This document shows positions 13,207 to 25,567 of a stretch of DNA of 64,000 nt, in pieces. Within the stretch, counting starts at the first letter, position 1, and each line of letters begins with the position of its first letter. The DNA is taken from contig NC_135241.1 in the NCBI RefSeq assembly GCF_947623445.1, positions 18,912,501-18,976,500 on the forward strand. Direction: 5' to 3'. A program made the position numbers and the translations under genes. The notes below the pieces were generated by a model. The model was not told where the DNA came from and did not search any database. It saw only the letters and a program-made list of their open reading frames with translations. This stretch comes from Clavelina lepadiformis. Lineage: Eukaryota; Chordata; Ascidiacea; Aplousobranchia; Clavelinidae.

Positions 13207-14863
13207 GCAATCATGTTTTGTGTTGCTTTACGTATGATTGTTTCTTTCACTTCATTTCTCTCAACATTTCTGTTGCATTTATATTGCATTTTAGCAAATT
13301 GTTTTAAGATAAACCCAAGTTACACTCTTTTTCATTTTTTGATCAATGACAGGTATTTGTTCCTTTGCACCTCATTAGCAGTTTTGTAATTATTATCAAG
13401 TCATTATTTTTTGATTCAAGTCAAATGGTTGTTTGATTGAGTCTGTTTAAGTTGAGACTCGTGTCCAGTCTGGTCAATGTAAATTGTGAATAGGATCAAG
13501 TTAAGTCAATCATATTTAGCTTCGACACGTTTGCTGGTGTCACACTGAACGTCGTGTTAAGTTATCATATGTCACAGCTTTCTAAAATTTGGGCTGATTG
13601 AAATTTGTTTTCTGAAAATCATAATTGTTTATGAAATAACCATTTTTGTTACCTAAATGTTTATTTTTTCACATCTGTCATAACTTGATTCGAGTCATTT
13701 TGAACACGTTGCTTGAGTTATAGCAACACTACATATAAGTAATGTCTTATCCTGGATCATTTACAGCATATACTTTGCTTCTAACTTCAGCTCATAGTCA
13801 GCTGGACTTTAAAGAGTTGGTCTAAATGAAGCCAAGTTCATTTCCTTTTAGTTTATGCACAAGCTTTTGTAGGAACGTGGTCAATCTGTCTCATTCTAGA
13901 AACCATCACATACAGAAATGTACAAATAAAAATTTTCCCAATTTTAGTTACGCCAATCTATGAAAGCAAACTGGCAAAAAGAGCTAAAATCGTAAGATAA
14001 AAATCTTTCAAAACAACATACTGAAATGGCTTAACTTTGACAGTAGGATACTGACAACGAATATTTTGCTGGAATTAGGCTTTCCTACTTTTTTTTTGCT
14101 TTTGAACCTAATCAGACGATGTTTGAGAACACTTGAACAGTTGGCAAACAGTGGATTTTTTGAGAATTGCTGACGTTAGGTTGTTAGCAATGTACACTTC
14201 GTGTCAATGTAGTAAGTGTACAAACGTTGTAAAAAGTAGAGTACCAGCACCAAGCAGAGATGAACGTAATTGAATGTTGAATAAACTGTAGTGCCATAAC
14301 GACAGGTGGGATTTAGTTGCAGCTCTAGCTTACTAAACAAACGGTACCAGTATACGTTCAGCCTATTTAAAAATATGATAGCAGCTTGAGGGTCTAGTAT
14401 GCCAGTCGAACCAGATAACGTCACAATTTGAGTAGCTAGGGTCTGGTATACAAAGACATCCTATGGTTGTGCACTTGTACACTAGACCAGTGCTTGAACT
14501 GGTTAATAACATTTATGAGTAACACTATATAGCTTGGTCACAGAAACAATAATGCCATATCAACACACACCCTTAATCACTACGCACTTCTACGTGGTTG
14601 TGTAGCCAGCACCTAGAAACGAAACACAAATTTATTCCCTGCATTAGTCAAGCGGCATCCATTGAGGATTATTGCTCTAGCAATTGTGCAAAATGATTGA
14701 ACCTGATACAGAGATATGGATACTTGGATAGGCCCAGTGTGTCAGTGTCACCAACTGTAGATGACTTGTCAGTAGATTACTCTGACCGCTACAGTTTTTA
14801 TACCTAGAATTTGCCCGAATCGAGTTGCTACTATTTTGAGTGTCAACACCATTTAAAATAACA
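13207..14863. other. Spacer between ACAD8 and the first carrier gene
   Basis: It contains the ACAD8 3' region, the MITE copy at 13379-13731 and an AATAAA at 13925-13930. No further coding exon was recognised; the open frame at 14176-14424 (minus) has no supporting features. Confidence 0.55.
13379..13731. mobile_element. hAT-type MITE, relative of 3687-4217
   Basis: It starts CAGTTTTGTAATTATTATCAAGTCA and ends near TTGCTTGAGTTATAGCAACACT, matching the terminal structure of the element at 3687-4217. An internal TAATTGTTTATGAAAT and TTGTTACCTAAA region also matches. The flanking 8-mers CTCATTAG and CATATAAG agree at only 5 of 8 positions, so the insertion is old or the ends are misplaced by a base or two. 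Confidence 0.5.
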
Positions 14864-17234
14864 ATGATTGATGTTACGAAGAGGACGCCACTCTGGTATC
14901 ATGGAGGAGTTGCGTCTGCGCTAGCTGCCTGCTGCACCCATCCCCTTGATTTATTAAAGGTGATATAAACAGAGTTTTTTACAATGTTAAATTAATGCAA
15001 TAATGACTCTTTTGCCTATCTTTAATCATAGCTTAATGTAAGGCCAAACTTGTAGGAGTTTTTAGCACGGTTTCAAAATGAAAAAAATCTTGGCAACTGA
15101 ATTAAGGATTTCATTTACTTGTTGTGGAGCATAGAGCATTGCCTTCTTCAATACACTTGAAAAAAATGGTGTCATTTGACTTTAAATTTCTTGCAAGTCA
15201 CAGATGTAGTGTTGCTATGTATGATGCATAATGGAGTGCTGTAATGACTTGGCTTCCGTCCCGTTTTTAAATGGCTCTCAAAAATTTTGCGATTCGCAAC
15301 AATTTTCAGTTTTGCAGCACTCATTTTATCATTAAATATAAGCAAGAGAATCATTCCTACATCTAAACTAACATTGAAAATAGCATTTGATAAATGCCTT
15401 CACCGCATGGAAAATTGCATTAGCAAATCTTTTAAAAATTAGGTCCATCTGCAAACACAGCAAAGCGCAAGAATGCGAGGAACACAAATAGCTGTTAATA
15501 TTGTCAGAACACAGGGTGTTTTGGCATTGTACAATGGGCTTAGTGCTTCAGTTGGAAGACAGGTATTGTGCGAGAAGTGATGTTTGTAGTCATTGTTATT
15601 AATTTTCATTTATTGGTTTAATTATTATTTACTACAATTTTGATACTAAGTACTTGTGTTTTTTTTTATTTGCAGTTGTCATACTCTACAACACGATTTG
15701 CATTTTATGATATGATGAAACCAATTGTAGTCAAGGATGGCAATCCCACAATGCTGCAGAAGATGGTCATTGCATCTTGTGGTGGTATTTTGAGAAAAAG
15801 CTTTCATTGTTTTCTAGCTTTTCAAATTTCTTTAAGCATAACGTCAGGAACTAAGCATTACAGGAAATAAGATACGTTGAGTTCCATGCCTTCCTACGGT
15901 GACCATGGTATTGCACCTATGTGTAATTGCGCTCGTCGGCATAATTTATTTAGCCAAACCAAAGCCACCGACTTAGTTTCTAGTGATTACTTTATTTTGC
16001 AGGATTTTTTGGAGGAATTGTAGGGACACCGTGTGATATGGTTGATGTAAGAATGCAAAATGATATTAAACTTCCAAAGGAGCTTAGAAGAAAGTAAGTG
16101 ACATTTCAGCTTGTTCATTATTGTGTATGGTTGCAGAGATAAAATGTAAATAATTTTGTCATTGTTATTATCAGTTACAAACACGTTTTTGATGGACTCT
16201 ATCAAGTTTTAACAAAAGAAGGTTTTCTTACTCTATTTAATGGAGTTGGAATGGCATCTTTAAGGGCAGTTTTAATAACTAATGGACAAGTGAGTCTGTA
16301 AATTGGTGTATAGTGAGTCTGTTTCATAGTGAAAGGTCATGACTTGTTATAAGTCACCCCCCCCCCCCCCCCGTACTTGTTTTTTTGCAGATCGCATTCT
16401 ACGACCAAATCAAAGAAATGTTGCTCAGGACATCTTACTTTGATGATACAATATCCACACATTTCACAACAAGCTTTATGGCTGTATGTCTGACTTCAAT
16501 TTAAAGCTATAGTTGCATTTTAATGAAGCTGAGATGACATCTTATTTGTCTTGATGTAAGAAAATTACATTATGTTATAAATCTTGCAACTCATTTCTCT
16601 GTAGGGTGCAATTGCAACAGGAATGACACAGCCTGTTGATGTCATGAAAACTAGATTAATGAATGCAAAGCCTGGTGAATATCGGGTAGGTTTTGAAAAA
16701 TATTAGATTTATTATAATATCTCGTTCACTATTGCTTTAGTATTGAAATCATCATTATAAAGCTTTTGAGACCAAACTGTTTGCTGTAAAACTACAGGTC
16801 AAGAGATCAACTTCTGTGAAACTGTTTTTAGTACATTATGATTTATTCACTTTAATGCCTGCAATCCTCCAACTTTGCAACAACTATAGCTATTAAACCC
16901 TTGTGTACATTAAGCAATATCCGCCGATATGACATGTTACAGTAAAACTCATTACGGAGGAACTATCTTTTATATTTCTAGAATGTTTGGCACTGTGTTT
17001 TGGAGACTGGAAAACATGGACCTCTGAGCTATTTCAAAGTGAGTAACAAAAGGTCACCCTCAAGATTTGGCAAATTTATCTCTACATGATGTTAAAACCC
17101 TAAAAATTGACTTACACTTGCTTTTATTTTGGCAGGGTTTTGTTCCTGCATTTATACGATTAGGCCCACAGACTATTTTAATTTGGATCTTTAAGGAACA
17201 ATTAAGAATGAAATACGGAAAAGATCCAAAATAA
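14864..17234 (+). CDS. SLC25A10: Mitochondrial dicarboxylate carrier, copy 1
   Basis: Nine exons: 14864-14959, 15443-15562, 15676-15784, 16003-16093, 16175-16289, 16391-16483, 16605-16685, 16982-17038 and 17136-17234; 861 nt, 286 aa (human 287). It is an inner-membrane carrier exchanging malate or succinate for phosphate, sulfate or thiosulfate. The three carrier repeats each show their signature: HPLDLLKVHLQTQ, GTPCDMVDVRMQND and QPVDVMKTRLMN, together with NYKHVFDGLY and the C-terminal GFVPAFIRLGPQT. It forms a tandem pair with 20115-22660, sharing every intron position and phase. Differences from copy 2 include Asp for Asn in the second signature (VDVRMQ against INVRMQ) and MASLRA against MASSRA. 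Intron 5 carries a run of 16 C at 16357-16372. Confidence 0.93.
16357..16372. repeat. Poly-C run in carrier copy 1, intron 5
   Basis: Sixteen consecutive C residues lie 18 bp upstream of the exon 6 start. It is the only long C tract seen in this AT-rich window and sits where the polypyrimidine tract of the acceptor would be. Confidence 0.85.
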
Positions 17235-20114
17235 GAAACGCTCCAAAAAAACGTAGCAATTACGAAAAGGGAGACTGATATTCAACAGAACAAAAATTAT
17301 GAAAGATATTTTATTTAGGAATGTAGTTACAACTACCAAGACATTGTTACTCAGCATGTCGTTATATAAAGTTCAAAAATTGAATGCATAAACAAAGTTT
17401 TTTGTCAGTGCCAAAAGTTCAAAACAACATGTTTTGTATTGTCATCATGGGCAACTTGACATTGAGGTGGCTAATTTCAGCCTTGTGCTTTGATTGTTTT
17501 AATTGCGATAATTTTTTATTTAAAATTTAGTTTCATGTAATCATATTGCACTTTTTTTTAAATACACTACATAATTATATTTAGCGCCAGTTATGCTATC
17601 TAAATGCATTTGCGTTTTTTCGTTTCGTTTGTATTTTTCTTAAAGGGTAATATTTCTTCAGTTCTATCCAGTGGTGAATGTTGAATAATTTTTGAAAATG
17701 AAAGCTTTTATGTTGGCAGTGTAATTTTTAAATGACTTTTATTGTAAGTTTATTTACCAAAATTATATGCAGTTAGTGATTTCAGAGAAAGTTTGCCGCT
17801 CACACTAAGCTTTTACATATCTACAAGTTATTGGAGAAAAACATGATTTAAGTCTGAGTATTGATGTGTGAATGTGGGCTTTCTCCAGCTGGCCTGCTAA
17901 ATTTTGGTATTGCCTACCATACTGAAACAATGGGAACATGAAATTGTATATCCTACTAAAGGGGCAGGTGGGGTTGGGCCCCTCCACTTTTAAAAATAAA
18001 TGTGTGAGAAACATAGGATGAGCGCTATTGTGATAGCATAACTTTTTAGGCCAGGTCACAGACTACAAGGCCAACCTCCCAGCTTATTTGATGTAGGTGG
18101 AGTGCATTGGGCCATGCTTTCTCAAAAACCCATTTTTGGGCCCGAGGCGTTATTACTTATCCGTTTTTATTTCTTTTCTTCCATCGTATTTCCGATTCGT
18201 TAATTGTCGGCGCTTAGTTAACTTTTGTAATGTCAGGTGCTATGAAGCTTCCATATTGTCATAAAACAAATAGGCCTACCATACTGTCAAGAACATAATG
18301 AGCTCAGTCAGGGCTGGTTGCTTGTCGTTCTAGTTTTTAAGCATTGAAAGAAAGTTTTCGAGGCCCTATACTTCCAATCAAGCAGATCGTGCATTAACGT
18401 TGTTAATAAGAAGTGTTTACGGTTTATTTTAGTAGTGTAATTAGATGAATGTTGAGAGCAAGAACGTTACAAAACTCATTATGAATGATGTCAACATGGA
18501 TATGGGCCATATACCCAATACAAGCTCAGTTTGTCAAAAACTTAGCTGATTTTTGCAGTAAGTTGTATGGCGTTACAAATTGTTTTATACGGCGTCTCAA
18601 AAGTGTACGTCATAATTATTGACTACTGAGCGTAAAAATATAAATTTAAAATACATTGCATTTCGAGGCGTTTTGAAACGAAAAAACGCAAACATTTGCG
18701 CTCTGTGCATTTTGGGCGAGATAGACAGAGGCAAATAATTTGGATCAAACTTTTCAAAATTTTGGCCTCCTTTGACCTAGTCTTAAACAGGCCAGTTAGC
18801 AGACCTATTTTGAAATTGGTTCCATCAACGCTTGCCCCATTTAAAATCTTAGGCCCGGCCATTTTGACCCCCTGAACCCCTTCCACACTGGCTTGCCTAC
18901 ATGCGACTTCTTGAAAGGTTTGTGGTTTGTTTTATTAAAGCGAAATAGAGTGAACTGAATGAATTTCTGCACAAGACACGGGCGTTTATATAAGAAGCCT
19001 ATAGGCCAACTAGGCATTTAGCGGTACATACAAAAATGTGAAGAATGCTGGGTTTCAGAAAGAAGTGTCCAACTGGTACAATTGCAACTTGTGTGGCATG
19101 TGATTAACCGTCACGGTTTCATTTTACTTGGACAATCCTTGTTATGATCCCCTTTTTACAGCAACCGTCATACGTAATAACTTAGAACCAAGGTATTTAA
19201 CGCACTGCGCTACACCTGTTGAACAGGCATCACAACTTTACCATTACTGATGTTACGCAATGATATTCCTGATTTCGTTCTGGGATACGGTTGTTTCTGG
19301 GTCAAAAGGCAAGCACCTCTGTGATTTATAACGTTTCGCCACTTTTATCCTAATAATCGTTCAGGGTGATGCAGTTCTTGTGTGCCAAGAATTCAGAATA
19401 ACTATCTCTTCAAAAGTAATTTAAGTTTTTTTCTTTCAAACTCTTTATGTCTTTTGTGTGACGTCACACCTGTGAAATCGTAATCCTGTGAATCTCTTCA
19501 TGTTACTGATTTCTCTAATTCTTTGATGACAGCTTGAATGTTTGCTAGATTTCCTACATTGTTACGTCAAGTCACATTATTTTGTTGTGAGTCATCGTGC
19601 AAGTGCTGGATGAAGACATGTTTATTTTTTGCGATGTCTGTTGAGACGTGAGATAGCAATGAAGACGTGACTCGGATCTTGTGGCGGTTACGCTTGGCTG
19701 GCTATTTCACTTGTTTTTTAACCTTTCAATCCCATGCAAAGGTGAAGGGCATGAGAACGGTTGGTAAACAGAGTCGAACGGACACTGGCACGTTTTTGTG
19801 GAGGACTGTCTTACGATATTCATGTGGATCCACGAAGTATAGCAAGGATATCAGATGTAAAGAGGAACGTATAACTCTATTTGATTCAAATGGTAGCAGG
19901 CTAAACTGCCATACTGCTAAAGAAGATAAGGTTTAAGAACTGCAGCAGCTGTCGTGTTGCGAAATACTCCGTTTAACGTTTAGATAGCGGGCCTATACCA
20001 TTTCCGCTTACTGCAATACGTTGTCAGCAGATTAACTCAATTCTATCCTTGGTAAAACATATACAAAAAGCTTTGCCAGTCTGGGAATGCTGAGGCTTGT
20101 TCAACTATCAAACA
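17235..20114. other. Spacer between the two carrier genes
   Basis: It holds the 3' region of copy 1, the promoter of copy 2 and the repeat at 18590-18888. No third carrier copy or exon remnant was found here. The open frame at 19667-19936 (+) has no recognisable domain and is probably chance. Confidence 0.55.
18590..18888 (-). repeat. Short interspersed repeat, copy 2
   Basis: Inverted relative to 7573-7764. It starts with ACGGCGTCTCAAAAGTG and ends near TGAACCCCTTCCACACTG, which corresponds to the CAGTGGCGCGTTGAGGGG end of copy 1 on the other strand. It has no coding capacity. The similarity is patchy, so the two are old relatives rather than recent copies. Confidence 0.42.
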
Positions 20115-22660
20115 ATGGTTGATGTTACCAAAAGGACGCCAATATGGTATCAGGGAGGAGTCGCATCTGCGTTAGCGGCATGTTGCACTCATCCGCTTGA
20201 TCTATTAAAGGTATGTAAACTATAACTATGTGTTGTCTTTGCTGCAAATTTCAGGTTTAGTGCAGAAGTGCACAACCACGTGATGCATTTTTGTAATAGA
20301 CCACTGATACCTAAATTGTGACGTCAGTTGGTTGTGCACTCACGCAATGGACCACAAAATTCTTATTGCATTGTATATAGACCAGTTTGTATGATGTCGG
20401 TTGCAGTAAATAGCAAAGGTTGATTCAGTTGTTCCCAGACTTTGCAGACTAACAACGTACTAGCCTAGTCCGGTTTAAATGTCACATTTCTAACAAATTT
20501 ATGGAAATAACAGTTATGGAAATTGCAATTCATGAGTAACAGTTAATATGTAAATTTGATGTACAGACTTTGGCTTATTTGTTATGGCTATATAACTTAC
20601 TTATTTTTCATTTACTCTTAGAAAATTAATGTTGAACACCAGTTCACACACAAAGTCGCACTTTAATGTTTTGCTTGTGACAGATATGCTGGTTTTGTAA
20701 TGTACTTACTTGAGCCTAATCTTTCTATCCAGCTCTCAAAATCTAACTCTCTATCACCTCAATAAAAAAAGTCAAAACTTATTCTAACTCTTAATAACAA
20801 AATATTACTTCTTATGTGCTTTTTTGCCAACCCACCTATGCATTTTAAAGAATGCAACCTTTTGTAGAAATAGCCACTTTTCTAAGTTTAAGACCAGCTT
20901 TATGACATAGAATACTCGAGTGACATCCATTGAAAAATTAGGTCCATCTGCAAACACAACAAGGTGCAAGAATTCGAGGAACACAAATAGCTGTTAATAT
21001 TGTCAGAACACAGGGTGTTTTGGCATTGTACAATGGGCTTAGTGCTTCTGTTGGAAGACAGGTATTGTGCAAAAATTAATGTTTAAACATGTGTTTGTAA
21101 TATATTTATTTGCACTTTATTTTGTACAACTAATGGTATTTTTTTCTGTGAATTTGCAGTTGACATACTCCATGACGCGATTTGCATTTTATGATGTTAT
21201 GAAACCAATTGTGGTGAAAGATGGCAATCCAACAATGCTGCAGAAAATGGTTATTGCATCTTGTGGTGGTATTTTCAAACACTGTTTTAAATATTTTTTA
21301 TATGTAGCTTTGCAGACGATTTTTCAGTAGAAACAAGTGTTGAAGTAGAAACAAGTCACAAAATGTTTCTGATTGAAAGTGTTGCACATAATCTGGCTAT
21401 AGTTTACCACTTTCCTTTCGTTTCTAAACTTGCCCTTTTTGTTTACTTAACCACTTGATTGGGTCTTGTCTACTTGTTGGCAAGCAACAGATAAAACTTA
21501 ACTCATGGTGTTTATTTTATAGGGTTTGTTGGAGGAGTTGTAGGGACACCATGTGACATGATAAATGTGAGAATGCAAAATGATATCAAACTTCCAAAAG
21601 AACTAAGAAGAAAGTAAGTTACATTTGAACTGGTATGATAATGTGTATTTACATCTACTGCATTCATGAATTTTATATAATTTTGTTATTTTATAGTTAC
21701 AAACACGTTTTTGATGGACTATACCAAGTTTTTACAAAAGAAGGTTTTCTCACATTGTTTAGCGGAGTTGGAATGGCATCTTCAAGGGCAGTTTTGATAA
21801 CTAATGGACAAGTGAGTCAGTAAATTAATGTGTGATTGTTGTTGTCAAGGATTTACCTTGCTAAAAAGTTATCTATACATCTCAAAATTGTTAGATTGTA
21901 AGTTGCACAGTGCTGATTTTTGCAGATTGCATTCTACGATCAAATTAAAGAGATGTTGCTCGGGACATCTTCCTTTAATGATACAATATACACTCATTTT
22001 ACTGCAAGCTTTATTGCAGTAAGTGAATGCATTTTTATGGTTTTACAATTCTACTTGTATTGAAATTTGCCATGAAAACGTAATGAAGTCAATAACAATC
22101 TCACATTGAATTCATAAATCATGCAACTCTGTTCCCTGCAGGGTGCAGTTGCAACAGGAATAACTCAGCCTGTTGATGTTATGAAAACCAGATTAATGAA
22201 TGCAAAACCTGGTGAATATCGAGTGAGTTACAGTAGACAGAGTTAATTGTGCAATCTTCTTAAGACATTAGTCTTTTAAATATGTTGAAAAAGTAATTTT
22301 CACAAATCACAATATGAGCTAATGTGAAATATAGTATAAAATCAGTGACCTTTTTAGAATATGACATGATACAGTAAAACATAACTAATGGGTAATTATG
22401 TTGCATACTTCTAGAATGTTTGGCACTGTGTTGTTGAGACAGGAAAACATGGGCCACTGAGTTTTTTTAAAGTGAGTACTTCAGGTTTTGTCACTAACAA
22501 CAATTCCATGGGTAATTGAGAAAGCATTAAAATATGTCTCATTCATGCTTCAATTTTCCAGGGTTTTGTTCCTGCATTTGTACGTTTAGGCCCACAGACT
22601 ATTTTAACTTGGATATTTAAGGAGCAACTAAGAATGAGATATGGAAAAAATCCGAAATAA
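20115..22660 (+). CDS. SLC25A10: Mitochondrial dicarboxylate carrier, copy 2
   Basis: Nine exons: 20115-20210, 20942-21061, 21160-21268, 21523-21613, 21697-21811, 21926-22018, 22142-22222, 22415-22471 and 22562-22660; 861 nt, 286 aa. All nine exon lengths equal those of copy 1. Signatures: HPLDLLKVHLQTQ, GTPCDMINVRMQND (the usual Asn is kept) and QPVDVMKTRLMN. MASSRA is also retained, so this copy looks more like the ancestral carrier. Exons 1 and 3 differ from copy 1 at about 16% and 12% of bases by my hand count, but exon 2 at only 4%. Intron lengths and sequences are largely unalike except near exons. Both copies are open throughout, so both are probably functional. Confidence 0.93.
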
Positions 22661-25011
22661 GATTGGAAAGGGTGATAGATTGTAGAAAAGATCCGAGATA
22701 GCGTTGCTGAGGCTTCGGTACAAGTGATAAGAGCATTGTAATATTGCGCATGAAATTGTGTAAGCTGTGCGGTTCAAGAGCTTCATGCATGAACAAGGTG
22801 CTTTTTGTGAATGTCTCAAAACTTATACAAAAAGTCATGTTGTTTTGTATCGCTACAACAACAAAAACTGGATGTTACTTTACCTAATGTTAGTGTTGCG
22901 CTTTTTATTGCAATCGCTATGGTGATACTTTTAAGAATTCATGATCATGTAGTGCCCTACTTGTTTGGCAAAGTTACTTTCCAATCATGTTTTGTGCCCT
23001 CTGATCATATTTGCGTTAGGGTTTTCATTTCATGTTTTAATGGTAATATCACATTGTGACATAATATTCAATGATATGTCAAACTAATAGATTTGTTTTA
23101 GATTTGAAATATGATTTTGTATAAAATTTGTGTAAAAGATTGTTGTTGGTAGATCATTTTCAAATTTACATGCAATTGTGCTTTGGTACATGCTTCTTAC
23201 TAAACCATACACTGTTGCAATGAATATATTATGTATGAGAAATATATTCATGGGTGACATTTTTATATGCATTTGAATTTGATAGATTCATCTGATGTCT
23301 GGGGTTGTATTGCTAATAACCCTATTTGTGCGTGTTGTGACATAAAAAGACACATTATGCGTGAAGTATTATTTGAGATTGAAGCATGTTTGTATTATTG
23401 GTATCTAATAGTTTTCAAGTTTCCTAATTACACAGTGCCAATCTCACAGTTTACACAATTAATAACTTTTAATATTGATAACCCATATTTTGTAAGAACT
23501 CTGATGGATCCTGTGTGCTGTGTTTATGTTATTCTCCATGGCGTGTGACTTGCCATTACAATTTTTGTGTTTACATGCACTATTTCATGTTATCGTTTTT
23601 CTGTCTTGAATCCCCATTTCAAGCATTTGAACTTCTGGTTTTTATTGCCTTTCATTTTTCGATGCTGCATTTGCATGTTTGCTTCATTGGTGTAGTTTCT
23701 TGATTAATAACACTATGTTATCATCATCTATCAAGTTTACCTCATTAAGTTATGGAAAACACTAGATATTGCTATGCAGTATTGCTTTGTGAACATAATG
23801 AAATCACCATACTTGTGGTTGAGTTATGAAAATCAGTCAAATTTTAATATGAAGTTTATAGCATTGATTGTTGTTAAAAAATGTACTGTTTTGTTTTTGC
23901 TTCATGGCCTTTTTATACCATTAACTTAATTGAACCTTGAAAAGGATTTATCAAATACTTGCTAGCGATTATTCCTAAAAATGAAAGATATTTGAGTCTG
24001 TTTCATGGAACAAGCAGCACTTACTTAGTAAAACAAAATTTCCCAAAAAATAATTTCACAGTTGTACTACACTGAGTCTAGGTATGTTTTGATGTTCACT
24101 TGGTCGTAATGAATTAGGTAAAAGTTATTGGGTCTTTATCTTCAACGAAGGCAGTGAAGCTGAAGCATCACTGAAAAAAGTAGAGCCAGTATTGTTCATA
24201 AAAATTTCAACTCCATCTTAATAGCATTTGCTCACCAGTGACTGTTTCGTTATACAAACATAGTTTTCATTTAGGACTTTAATTATAAAGTTCCTATGCG
24301 TTTATAGTATCTTCGGTCAAAAACTTTTACTGCATATACTCACATAAAATAAGTAAGGGCATAACACTTCACACAATTTATGTGAAGCTTTCTGTACAGT
24401 ATATGAAATATCTCACAATGGAGCCAAAGGGCAGTTTCTGAATGAGCTTTTTTATAAAAGAACCTTATATATACATTTTAGTCAACTCGCAGCTCTGCTT
24501 ACAACTTGTTGTATTTCATTCTTTAATTCATCATGAGTATCATCATGTTCTCTACAAGCTTTAAATTAGACATAGGTCAGCAGTCAGCACCGTCACATCA
24601 AGAGCAAATGCCCCTCAAAGATGTCTTCATCATGACAATGACCCTGTCCGGTTGCTATAGCAAATATAATTAAATTGTTGATTATGGGCTGAGGTTGTTT
24701 CTCACCTGTCATACCTGATTCACGACATTTTCCCCGTAAAACTAGCCTAACATCGATAGCACAACTGGTATAAACGTACTGGGAATTTGGTATACTGATA
24801 CATAGCATTGGTTCTGGTTTGTATTTTGGTTACTATAAATCAGCTAGTAAGTACCCAATGTTTACTTAGACTGCATCAATAAAATTGCAGATAGAAGTCT
24901 GAGTGACTTAGATGCTAATGGACAAACACACAGTTCAAAATGGAAATAATAAACAACTTGGTAATTCACAACTTTTTAAACAACCATTCGCAGGGACAAA
25001 GAAAGCAACAT
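22661..25011. other. Spacer between carrier copy 2 and PRKRIP1
   Basis: The carrier (+) and PRKRIP1 (-) converge here, so the interval should be two 3' regions. Several open frames of 60-93 codons occur between 22811 and 23703 but lack domains, conserved motifs or splice partners. No repeat was recognised. Confidence 0.5.
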
Positions 25012-25557
25012 TTACTGGCTATTTGCACTTTCAACCTTTTCCAAAGAACATTCTTGGTTTTGTTCATCTTCATTTTCTGATGACTTACCAGAATCATCTT
25101 GGTCTTTAGAATTGTTTTTCTCGCCTTTCTTTTGTATTGCTTGCATTTTCTTCTTTCTACGAAGACGTTTTGCTCTTTTCTTGGCAGTAGCTTCTTCAGC
25201 AGCAATTTTGTTTTCCTCCCGCTTTTTCTGATATTCTTCGTCAAGTTTATGCTTTTTTTCTTGCTTATTAAGATAAGCTTGGCGGTTGTACTCTCTTCGT
25301 CTAATGTGTCGATACACGTGAAATTCTCCACTTCCAGCACCGGCACTCGAGCCCATTACATCACGAACAAACTCCGGCGCAGCCTTTGGTTTCCATTCTT
25401 TTTTTGGAGCAGGAATATAAGCTGGTTTGTCAGGATTACGCATAAGTTTCTCCACCTTCCATCTTTGTATGTCAGCAGCTGATTTGGGCACACTAACTTT
25501 TTTCTCCACTGCATTTGGGTCAACTTTTGCCTCATTTCGAATAGATGCATTATTCAT
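25012..25557 (-). CDS. PRKRIP1: PRKR-interacting protein 1 homologue
   Basis: A single uninterrupted exon, 546 nt, 181 aa (human 184). The family core is nearly intact: [19 protein letters not shown], then the invariant [20 protein letters not shown] and [10 protein letters not shown], followed by [12 protein letters not shown] and a long charged Lys/Glu-rich helix with a basic run that suits nuclear import. The protein is a component of the catalytic spliceosome, where its long helix contacts U2 snRNP; the name comes from inhibition of PKR. The start chosen is ATG at 25557, since the in-frame ATG at 25596 lies inside the coding end of the upstream gene. Only 10 bp separate this ATG from the stop of the MANBAL-like gene, so it has no promoter of its own in sight. 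Confidence 0.92.
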   Translation of the reverse strand: MNNASIRNEAKVDPNAVEKKVSVPKSAADIQRWKVEKLMRNPDKPAYIPAPKKEWKPKAAPEFVRDVMGSSAGAGSGEFHVYRHIRRREYNRQAYLNKQEKKHKLDEEYQKKREENKIAAEEATAKKRAKRLRRKKKMQAIQKKGEKNNSKDQDDSGKSSENEDEQNQECSLEKVESANSQ

Positions 25558-25567
25558 TGTTATTATA
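25558..25567 (-). promoter_or_regulatory. 10-bp intercistronic junction of an operon-like pair
   Basis: Between the TAG stop (25570-25568) of the MANBAL-like gene and the PRKRIP1 ATG (25557) there are only the bases TATAATAACA. In tunicates such spacing marks operons whose downstream message is made by spliced-leader trans-splicing. The AG of the TAG stop is itself a candidate acceptor. No separate promoter fits in the gap. Trans-splicing is inferred, not seen. Confidence 0.5.

Noticed and set aside
19667-19936. 89-codon open frame between the two carrier genes.
   Set aside because: No resemblance to a carrier exon or to another family, and no splice context.
25099-25482. 127-codon plus-strand open frame rich in Phe, Leu and Ser.
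   Set aside because: It is the antisense shadow of PRKRIP1, whose protein match is decisive.
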